Shown here: positions 56,052 to 64,000 of the stretch, piece after piece
Numbering within the stretch: the first letter of the stretch is position 1
Layout of the letters: the number at the start of each line of letters is the position of its first letter
Assembly: GCA_033064195.1 (NCBI GenBank)
Contig: JARBJD010000285.1
Coordinates: forward strand, 32,617-96,616
Origin: Blattamonas nauphoetae
Lineage: Eukaryota; Preaxostyla; Oxymonadida
Direction of reading: 5' to 3'
Length of the DNA: 64,000 nt
The notes under the pieces: model-generated
Database searches by the model: none
Seen by the model: the letters and a program-made list of their open reading frames with translations, nothing else
Told to the model about the DNA's origin: nothing
Made by a program: the position numbers and the translations under genes

Positions 56052-59000
56052 ATGGCGGCGACACTGAAATTTGTCACAGACAGCATCACGAAAATTAGAA
56101 CACTATTTCCAAACACCACCTTTGAATTCAAGGATGAACATGGCTATGATCGAACATATAATCCAAACATTAGAAACTACCAACATCATCGTGCATATCT
56201 CCTGTCAATGCTCAAGAATCCAGATCTCCATTTTGAAGGAGAGATAAGGAATATTACCAACTATCAGATTGATGATTTTATTCACAAACTGGAAGAGCAC
56301 AATAACAATGCAATGATGAATGAAGAAGACAGCAAAGCAAGAATGCAAATCATGAAAGAAAATCCAAGAGTGAACAAAGATGAACTGAAAAAGCAAGTGT
56401 TCAAAATGACGTGGAAACTGAAATCAATTGAAGAGAAGCTGATGGATCATTGGATGAAGAATCTGTTAATCATTCAGAAGAAAAATGAACAAATGGAAAA
56501 GAGAGAAGTGCAGACATTTGAGGGATTTGAAGAATGCATATTATTAGCTGAACCACGAGACAAAGCAGCATTCAATTCTTGTCTCATGAATGCACGAAGG
56601 AAGTTCAAAAAGAATGAGGTCGAGAAGGTTGAGGATAATGGAAAACCATATCAGTTGTACTTCCACAATCACTTGAAGAACGTTGAAGAAATTACACCCT
56701 TCATCAAAGCAGTGTTCGACAAAGAGAAGGATCATCCATTCAAGATTAGTATTGACTTTGGAAAGATCATCGAGAGAAAAGACAAAGATGAGACAACTTA
56801 CAATGACTTCAGACCAGAATTGGAGAACACATCAAAGAGTTTTCCGACAGTGATAAGAAGTGCAGGAGACATCAACGAGTATTCAAAATATGCGATCAAT
56901 CTGATCAAAGAATCACAAGAGAGAACACTGATGGATACGAAGACAATGTACATCGCATTCCACTCCATTCTGGTTGCAGTCTATCGATTCCCAGTCGCAG
57001 GAAAAGCTAATGCCATTCTCACTGAACACATCAAAACGAGGAATGTTCGGTACATCGATTCTGAGTACAATATCTGCTTCTTTCAAGCTCTATCATTCCT
57101 TACACTTCCTGAAGTTCAAGGCAAGAAAATATCTATCAATATGAGGAACAGTGAAGCCTACAGATTGTTCGCACAATGGATGAATCTCACTCATCTCCAA
57201 TCTCGACAATTGACCCCACATCTTCAGAATTATCCTGGATTTGATATTGCATGTGACATTGAGAAAGCGATGATTCAATTCAACATCACAGTTCACATTT
57301 ATGAATATGACGAAGACAAGAAGCGGTATTTCCTCAGTCAATCGTACATCAACGAGAATGATGATGCACTTGTTCTTCCAATTCTGATGATTCCACTGAC
57401 GGCAACTCTCGTCCATGTGATGTTTATTGTGGATCCTGAGAAAATCACTGGATACAAACTCTGTCCATATTGTCAGTCTAGAGGATTCCAAGTGAAGAAT
57501 AAAAACTACAGCAGAGATTTTGAGAAGCATCTCAGAGAGTGCAAAGAACTTGATGGAAAACATGTGAAGAAGATCTCACTTGACAAGACACCAAGACCAT
57601 ACGTTCCACATATTCTCAACAATAGAACATTTGAATTTCTGATGGCACACAAAAGACAAGACGAATTCAAACCAACACAATACTACATCACATACGATTT
57701 CGAAACGATGGAAGATCTCATTCTTGACAATTTATTCTCTGATGACAACACACAACTGATCTCACACTTGAAGCCTCTCTCCGTTGCATCTGCAATCAAA
57801 ACAAAATCAGGTGTGAAGTCAATCTACTTTGATCTTCGAGATGGAAAGGACTTTGTGAAGCAGTGGATCAGAGAACTCTTCAAATATGCTGAGACAGTAC
57901 GAGATGACAACATGTATGAAGATCCTGAAATACCCTCTCAGAATGAAGTCAGTGTGATTGGGTTCAACAGTTCCAGATTTGACATCAATCTCATCTTCCG
58001 TGATCTCGTTGACAAGGACTGGAAAGTTGTCAGCTTCCTTGGATCAACAACGAAGTACAAACAAGTTTTGATCAGACACGAGAAGACGCAACAGGTACTT
58101 CGATTCATAGACATGATGTCGTACATAGGACCAATGACATTGGATAATGCAGTGAAGGCTTTTGGAGGAAAGACCACTCTTCAGAAATCATTCTTTGCTT
58201 ACGAATCATTTGATTCATCAGACTACGATGTAGTGTTGAGCAAACAAGAACCATTCTCCAAATATGAATTCTATTCCAGTCTGAACAACAGTGAGATGTC
58301 TGACAGTGATTACCAATTATATATTGACGATTGGAACAAACAAGGATTCAAGAACCGTTGGGAATATCTGAAATTCTACAACATCAGAGACGTCGAATGT
58401 ATGATAGCACCATTGGATAATCTCATTGATCTGAACTTCCAGTACAAAGTGGACATGTTGCACAATCTCTCACTGTCAGCAAATGCTTCTGCAATCAAAT
58501 ATGCCTGTGCGTACAAGGACTTCGATATCGACGATGATTTCAATGGAGTGGATCAATCTGGAGAAATAAAAATCACCAAGAAATACTGGAAGTACAAAGT
58601 TGCATCGTACATCTATCAAGACCAGAAAGCTCATCGCAGTACTGACAAAAATGTCACTGAAGCAGACTACGACTGGTTTGTTCAACAGTGCAAGAGAGTG
58701 TGCTACATCTGCAAGAGTCACTTCTCACAAGCAGTTCGACCAACATTGGATAGAATCGACAATTCGAAAGGACATTCAAAAGAAAACGTGAAGATTTGCT
58801 GTGACTACTGCAACACCTACAAGTCAGACAAGGATGAACATCTCACAAGATTGAGAATTCAACTGAAGAAGTATTGCATCTGGAAATCACTCCCAATGAC
58901 TCTGACGCATGAGCAAACATATCACAAACTGAGAGCAGCTGTGACTGGTGGATTATCGAATGTTCAACACCGACAGAATATCAAAGACGTGACACCGATC

Positions 59001-60421
59001 AATCACTTCAAGTATGAAGATGGAAGAGTTATCTCAAAAGATACTGAACATAAGATGACTCATGTCTGTGGTGTTGACTTTAATTCACTTTATCCAAGTG
59101 CTTTCTCATCAATCAAGAACAAGAACAATCCATACACGAAACACAGAATGTACATGCCGGGAAGATGTTTGTACACTGCAACAGGAGATAAGGAATGTCG
59201 AAAGATTATCGAAGACAAGAATCAGAAGACACTGTTCGTTGCAGAACTGAAAGGACACATCGATGAGAAATACATCAATGATTTCATTAACTTCCCACCG
59301 ATCTTCAGAAACATCATTGTCAATACGACAGAAGAAAACATTGGAGAGAAGACCTATTCGCTGATGAAGAAACATGGATTGAAGACTGATGATAAGCAAA
59401 GGAAGCTGACCCAACTCTTGAGCACACACGATCAGAATATGTTCTTTTCGACATACTATCTGTGGTTTCTCATCGACTACTGCCACTTCATTATTGATGA
59501 CATTAAGAGTGTGATGGTGTTCTCGAGACATGCTGGATTTGAACCATTTGTGACATCATTCATGAACGATCGAATAGAAGCAATGAAGGTTGGGAACAAG
59601 GGAAAAGAACAATTCTGTAAGACCAACTTGAATGGAAGTTACGGATACGATGGAATGAACACTGAGAAATACAACTCGATCACCATCTGCAATGAGAAGA
59701 GAACATATTTGAAACAAATGATGAAAGGATTTGTTGCGACAAGAGAGATCAATGAGGACAACTATATTGTGATTGAAGACAGGGAGAAAGCATCGTGCAA
59801 AACATGTCTACAAGAAGCAGTCTTCACACTCGACAATGCCAAGTTCTGGTATCTGAATTTCATCTACAACTTCATGTACAAATGCCTCGACATGAACAAG
59901 ATCCATTTCTGTGAGGGAGACACTGACTCTGCATATTGGGCGTTAGTGGAGATCCGAATGAAGGAATTCATCAACAATTTGAACACGTTATTGCTGACAA
60001 AGAATTCTATGATGCTCACAAATATGAATGGTTTCCCAATCCTGAAAAAGGAGTTGATGATGAGAAGAAACTGTTGGGATTAGCAATTGAGAAGGAAGGC
60101 GAACAGATGATCTGTCTTGCACCAAAGTGTTACTCGCTCGATGAGAAATGCAAAATCAAAGGAGTGTCTCTGAAGAAGACAAACATCACGAGTGACGAGT
60201 ATGTGAAGTGTCTGAATGGAGTGAAAACAGTGACTACAACACTGAACTTTCAGACGAGAAGAATCGTGAGCGAAGAGAATACAAATGGATTTGAGATTGC
60301 GAAAATACAACAGCAGAAACTCAGTCTCAGTGGAATACATCTGAAGGCAATCGTACTTGAAAATGAATCGTGTCCTCCATTCATTCATGGACTGAAAGCT
60401 ACTGATTATATTATTGAATAA
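56052..60421 (+). CDS. Polinton protein-primed DNA polymerase B
   Basis: It would replicate the element with a protein primer. From the N-terminus: a charged helical region; a domain with NICFFQALSF and a late TLVHVMFIVD, the cysteine/histidine module common at the start of Polinton polymerases; a zinc finger (CPYCQSRGF with HLREC); the exonuclease with YDFETM and FNSSRFDINLI; a region with an HNH-endonuclease look (CYICKSHF, TLDRIDNSKGHSKENV, CDYCN); then palm motifs DFNSLYPSAF, NLNGSYGYDG and GDTDSA. The length fits large Polinton polymerases plus the HNH-like insert. The start is the ATG right after the AT-rich motif. As a fossil, it looks nearly whole with about one break. Confidence 0.9.
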
Positions 60422-60429
60422 ACACAAAC

Positions 60430-60444
60430 TTTATTTTTGAATAA
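60430..60444 (+). promoter_or_regulatory. AT-rich start-site motif before the integrase gene
   Basis: TTTATTTTTGAATAA directly before the ATG at 60445. It is a short version of the shared block. Confidence 0.55.
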
Positions 60445-62451
60445 ATGAACACACGACAGATCAATGCATTAGTGAAAAGGTTACTGAATTGCACACAACA
60501 CTCTCAAATCAAAATATTCAATGTCAAGTTCAATAGAGCCAACACTTTACCAGTATATGATGTCTATGATTCAAATGGAGAGTATGTAGCAAACGATGAG
60601 ACATATTTTGAGGATTGGTTTATTGGAGGTCTCTCTCCAAAGTTAACTCTCTCAGTTGGAACAAAAGTAGTCTCACAGTTTCTGATTGAATTCTTGGGAA
60701 AACGTGTTAGTGATGGGAGATGTGAAACAGCATACAAAAGGTATCAAGAATATCATCGAAAGTATAATCAGGAAGTGACTCTCTCACCAAGAGTTCGAAG
60801 CCTTGCAGAGGCAAGACAAATTCCAATTCTCTCACCAAGAGTTCGAAGCCCTGCAGAGGCAAGACAAATCCCAATACCAGTGCAAAGACCAATAGTTATT
60901 GAATCACCTGAATATCCAATAGTGCCTGGACTGAAGAGAAACTTGAAATCAATGGGGTTTGAATATGAATATCCAATGAAGGAGATGAGATTTGAAGAGG
61001 AGGATGATGATGTCATTATTCCCAATCCACCAATGTCAATCAGAACAACTGCGTCCAACCACCCAGTGAGGGAGATCAGACAGAACGAACCAACTCTCCG
61101 CCCAGGAGGGCTCGAAGCCTATAGCAAGACGACGCAACAAGTGCTCAATAAGTTGGGACGAATGAAAGGATTGTTTGATCATCAACAGATAGATGATTCA
61201 GAAGACGAACAGATCAAAGCTGAGAACTCAATATTGAATAATCAAAAACATATGGAACACTTTATAACATCACACATTCTGGATGCCAATAAAATGAACA
61301 GAGACACATTTATTCGAGCCTCGATTAACAAAACTATTGCGAACGATGATCTTAACTTCATACTGACTCACACAAAACAAATCCCATTCGGAGGAAGATC
61401 ATTTCAGGATTGGTATGAGGAATTTGATCACAGATGGAGTGCTGCACATCCGAGGAAAATCCAGAGAGAAAAAGGAAGTGACAGAATGAGAATTGATCCA
61501 CCAATGATCCCGAAAGCAACAGAAAAAATTGTGTATCCATTTCGATCAAAAATGCAATTCATGTCCAAAGCAATCACTGGTGATCCACAGAAGACATCTG
61601 ACAGAAAGGTTCCTCAGAATTGTGATCGACCATACTTTTCTCCCAAGTTCGGATCATGGGAAATTGATCTCGTTTTCATTCAATCACCAACGTCGAAAAC
61701 AGTGTTGCAGATATACCTCTTCGCAATTAACATCAACACCAAATACCTGGTTGTCATTCCTGTTCTGGATAAATCATGGAGCAAAGTCAAGACTGCAATC
61801 AATGATCTGATTAATCATCGTGGAGTTCATGTCAACAACATTCGTGGTGATGGTGAAGCAGCATGGACAAGTGGAGAAGCATCAGAGTTTTTCAAGGATC
61901 AGAATGTCAGCACATATTTCACAAGTTCGCCATTCACAAATCACAATAGAATTGTCGATCGAGTGATCAGAACAATCAGAGATGGATTCCAAGACAATGC
62001 AACACAAATGGCCAATCATTCATTGATGAATCAGATGGTGGAATACTACAACATGACTCCACATCGAGCGTACTGGAATAAATTCACTCCACAGCAGGCA
62101 CAAAACAATAGAGAGATCGAAGCACTGTATATCTCCAGTTGTGAAGAACAATTGAAGCACATCCAAAGACATCAGACAACACAGATGTTATGGAAATATA
62201 AACCAGGAAACATTCTACTAATTCACCTTGATTTAGACAAGACTGTTGCCAAGTTTCAGAAGAAGCGAAGACAGTTTCAATTTGTGGGGAAATTCATTGA
62301 ATACAAACACGGTAATGTCGTAGCTACTCTACTGAATGGTCTCACTTGTCTGTCAAAAGTTGTCTACGTTCCGATCCAACACACGAAGTTTCATGCTGAG
62401 TCAATTGACGACTTAACTCCACAATTCATTGCTGAATTTAATTTAATCTAA
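60445..62451 (+). CDS. Polinton retroviral-type integrase
   Basis: 668 residues. The core (about residues 395-545) has the rve integrase pattern: GSWEIDLVFIQ, then LFAININTKYLVVIPVLDKS, NNIRGDGEAAW, FFKDQNVSTYFTSSPFTNHN, VDRVIRTIRDGF and YYNMTPHRAYWNKFTPQQA. Such integrases insert the Polinton into host DNA. The N-terminal 390 residues are unusual: a disordered, Pro/Arg-rich region with the direct repeat LSPRVRS(L/P)AEARQIPI near residues 115-145 and an acidic stretch. The C-terminal part (YKPGNILLIHLDLDK, RRQFQFVGKFIEYKHGNVVA) looks like a small beta-barrel tail, perhaps SH3- or chromo-like, that would bind DNA or chromatin. The frame is open from start to stop. Confidence 0.9.
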   Translation: MNTRQINALVKRLLNCTQHSQIKIFNVKFNRANTLPVYDVYDSNGEYVANDETYFEDWFIGGLSPKLTLSVGTKVVSQFLIEFLGKRVSDGRCETAYKRYQEYHRKYNQEVTLSPRVRSLAEARQIPILSPRVRSPAEARQIPIPVQRPIVIESPEYPIVPGLKRNLKSMGFEYEYPMKEMRFEEEDDDVIIPNPPMSIRTTASNHPVREIRQNEPTLRPGGLEAYSKTTQQVLNKLGRMKGLFDHQQIDDSEDEQIKAENSILNNQKHMEHFITSHILDANKMNRDTFIRASINKTIANDDLNFILTHTKQIPFGGRSFQDWYEEFDHRWSAAHPRKIQREKGSDRMRIDPPMIPKATEKIVYPFRSKMQFMSKAITGDPQKTSDRKVPQNCDRPYFSPKFGSWEIDLVFIQSPTSKTVLQIYLFAININTKYLVVIPVLDKSWSKVKTAINDLINHRGVHVNNIRGDGEAAWTSGEASEFFKDQNVSTYFTSSPFTNHNRIVDRVIRTIRDGFQDNATQMANHSLMNQMVEYYNMTPHRAYWNKFTPQQAQNNREIEALYISSCEEQLKHIQRHQTTQMLWKYKPGNILLIHLDLDKTVAKFQKKRRQFQFVGKFIEYKHGNVVATLLNGLTCLSKVVYVPIQHTKFHAESIDDLTPQFIAEFNLI

Positions 62452-62468
62452 TCTCAAAAATGTTTCAG

Positions 62469-62487
62469 ATATTTTTATTTCATTTAA
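62469..62487 (+). promoter_or_regulatory. AT-rich start-site motif
   Basis: ATATTTTTATTTCATTTAA directly before the ATG at 62488, matching the shared Polinton block in its core. Confidence 0.5.
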
Positions 62488-62814
62488 ATGTCATCACTGA
62501 AAATATTAGAACCGTTTGATCCTGAGCAGAAAGAGTTCACAAACATCCACGACTTTCAGAGATACTTGGAGAAGAATAGAAAAGAACTGAATGAGTACAC
62601 AACACAGAAACTGAATAGGATGATTCAAATCGATGGATACAGAATCACAAAAATAAGAGGTGAAATTGCACTGAGGAAACGATATGTTGATGCTTCCACT
62701 CCTCCTAATTCACTATCGATTGATCAAAGATTATCAGACATTGAAGAATCAATTCGAGCGCTGACTGACTCAATTGGAAACCTTATTCAAGAATTATCGG
62801 ACAGTCCGGTTTAA
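62488..62814 (+). CDS. Polinton small helical gene of unknown function
   Basis: 108 residues, charged and helical: EFTNIHDFQRYLEKNRKELN, YTTQKLNRMIQIDGYRITKI, then a short coiled coil at the end (DQRLSDIEESIRALTDSIGN). No family recognised. It has its own AT-rich start motif and converges on the ATPase gene with a 21-bp overlap of the 3' ends. Confidence 0.65.
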   Translation: MSSLKILEPFDPEQKEFTNIHDFQRYLEKNRKELNEYTTQKLNRMIQIDGYRITKIRGEIALRKRYVDASTPPNSLSIDQRLSDIEESIRALTDSIGNLIQELSDSPV

Positions 62815-63639
62815 CCCTTCTTTGTTGATCTCATTCAGTGTAACTCCATCAGTATTGTATCGAAGAATGATTGCTTCACACTTTTGTTTTCGTTGGTAGA
62901 CATTCCAGAATTGTCGAATATCAATTGGTGAGTTCAATTGAGGATAGACTCGACTGATTCGTTCTTTGTTGAATCCTCCAAAGATCCACATTGAATCAAT
63001 GTTTGACTTCATGTCTGCTGACAAACTGAAGAGCTCATGCATCGTCAGAAAGAATGTGAACTTCGGTTGTCGATTCTCCAGTAGTAAGTCCATCATTGTC
63101 ATTCTATTTTTGGATGTTCTACGTTCACCTAGGATCCTACGACAGTCATCAAGAAGGATAATCGTTTGGAGATTCTTCACTGAGAAGTCATCAATGTAAA
63201 GTGAGTCAAAGAGATTCTCTCTGCATTCATCTGTGATTCTGTTTTGCCACTGATTGTCAATAATTTCTTCATATGCAGCTTTCGATTCGGAGAGTTCCAA
63301 CAGAAATGGAAGTGCATCATCGTATTTGACTTTGACAAAAGGAACGTTCAGTATTGGTTTGAATTTATCGAATGTTGGATCAATGTTCTTATCAGTGACG
63401 AAGACGAACAAGTGAAACAGTTCATTTCTGACTTGAACATTCTGTAGCTTGGCAACTTCTCGAAGTGCATTAAATGTTTTCCCACTTCCTCTATTTCCAA
63501 CAAGGACATTGACACTATTGCGATTGAAATTCAAGTCTGGATGAATCTGTGATTGCACTTCATGAGAAACATTCCTATTAGAAGCTTCACTCAATTTTGC
63601 ATTCACGTATGCTGTTAATGATTGATTCGATTTGTTCAT
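62794..63639 (-). CDS. Polinton packaging-type (FtsK/HerA, A32-like) ATPase
   Basis: 281 residues. Walker A is VLVGNRGSGKTFNALREV near residue 50, Walker B is TIILLDDCRRILGERR near 165, followed by a sensor-like FFLTMHELFSL and SMWIFGGFNKERISRVYP. This is the pattern of the genome-packaging ATPases of Polintons and related viruses, which pump DNA into capsids, and it implies capsid genes elsewhere in the element. It is the only gene of the visible part on the minus strand. The start ATG at 63639 is preceded by an AT-rich stretch. Confidence 0.88.
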   Translation of the reverse strand: MNKSNQSLTAYVNAKLSEASNRNVSHEVQSQIHPDLNFNRNSVNVLVGNRGSGKTFNALREVAKLQNVQVRNELFHLFVFVTDKNIDPTFDKFKPILNVPFVKVKYDDALPFLLELSESKAAYEEIIDNQWQNRITDECRENLFDSLYIDDFSVKNLQTIILLDDCRRILGERRTSKNRMTMMDLLLENRQPKFTFFLTMHELFSLSADMKSNIDSMWIFGGFNKERISRVYPQLNSPIDIRQFWNVYQRKQKCEAIILRYNTDGVTLNEINKEGLNRTVR

Positions 63640-64000
63640 TTGTGATTTAACTCTAATTAAAATATAGTTTTGGTTTTTATTTTGTATGAAATGTCAATGA
63701 TACCACAGATTGTGTACAACCAACCAACAAGAAAACAAGAGAGAAGAAACCAAAAATGAGATACGCAGCAGAAACTCAAGCAGCGATGAAAAGAATCTAT
63801 GCTGACGATATTCAAACCAGATGGAACGTGCCTCAGTAGTTATCCATCAGCAGTACATCAAGAGAACTGACAGAATTGACTGTTCTAATGGAACAAACAT
63901 GGAAAAATCCCAGATGCGTGATGGTCTACGATAATGAGACGAAAGATTTGATTTCGCAGTCAATGGAGCCAGCTGCCTGCACCATACAACAGTAGACCAG
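63640..64000 (+). other. Start of further Polinton gene(s), cut by the window edge
   Basis: A shared AT-rich start motif (TTTTATTTTGTATGAA, about 63674-63690) stands before an ATG at 63691, so a plus-strand gene is expected here. Not enough sequence is present to name it. Confidence 0.4.

Larger units (their letters stand above)
50163..64000. mobile_element. Polinton/Maverick, left part, runs off the window
   Basis: Family Polinton (Maverick), a large virus-like DNA element. Its parts in order are a non-coding left arm (50163-53374), a hAT-like insertion (53383-55622), a small gene of unknown function, protein-primed DNA polymerase B, retroviral-type integrase, a small gene, and a convergent packaging-type ATPase; capsid and protease genes would lie beyond the right edge. 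It sits in the decayed gene A paralogue. It is a fossil: besides the transposon insertion it has about one or two breaks in the visible part, and most frames are still open, so it is probably young. The right end is not seen, so neither the target duplication nor the full length can be given. Confidence 0.9.

Overview
The window looks like nuclear DNA of an anaerobic flagellate, most likely an oxymonad/Preaxostyla relative such as Blattamonas. This is inferred from very short introns (36-51 nt, GTTTGT/GTATGT 5' sites), a standard genetic code, compact genes, long surface proteins combining beta-helix, Ig-like, transmembrane and pseudokinase parts, and a heavy load of DNA transposons and Polintons. 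I saw no rRNA, tRNA or CRISPR.

Layout. 1-1166: minus-strand SPRY-domain gene running off the left edge. 3002-4076: four-intron p47-like SEP-UBX cofactor of Cdc48/p97. 4514-5519: frameshifted IS630/Tc1 transposase. 5815-7095: 32-bp minisatellite. 7419-8885: relic of an ABCC-type transporter. 9892-18502: plus-strand surface-protein gene (gene A) split by a mariner with 354-bp inverted repeats and by a Mutator-like element; taking out each element with one target duplication restores the reading frame. 18577-22237: copy of part of gene B, itself invaded by a 788-bp TIR element that carries a Tc1 element in its terminal TA. 22735-24064: second TIR element with a 3-bp target duplication. 24751-31390: minus-strand surface receptor pseudokinase (gene B), split by an 8-bp-TSD element and a 1.57-kb foldback element.

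32031-35097 is a detached left arm of a Polinton. 35195-38839 is bounded by inverted ends and holds a decayed Kelch gene. 38840-44100 is low-complexity and repeat-rich, with a satellite at 42573-43760. 44912-47815 is a multi-intron helical-repeat (ARM-like) gene interrupted by a second copy of the 790-bp TIR element and truncated by a dispersed repeat. 48236-50162 is a decayed paralogue of gene A that lacks the mariner. The Polinton from 50163 to the right edge has a long non-coding left arm, a 2.24-kb hAT-like insertion, protein-primed DNA polymerase B, integrase, packaging-type ATPase and small genes of unknown role; it is a fossil with few breaks in the visible part.

The host genes do not form a pathway. 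The coherent story is a surface-protein family (genes A and B, their fragments at 18.6, 41.5 and 48.2 kb) that is duplicated, recombined and used repeatedly as a target by at least seven kinds of DNA transposon. Exact target duplications and uninvaded paralogous sequence allow the order of many events to be read.
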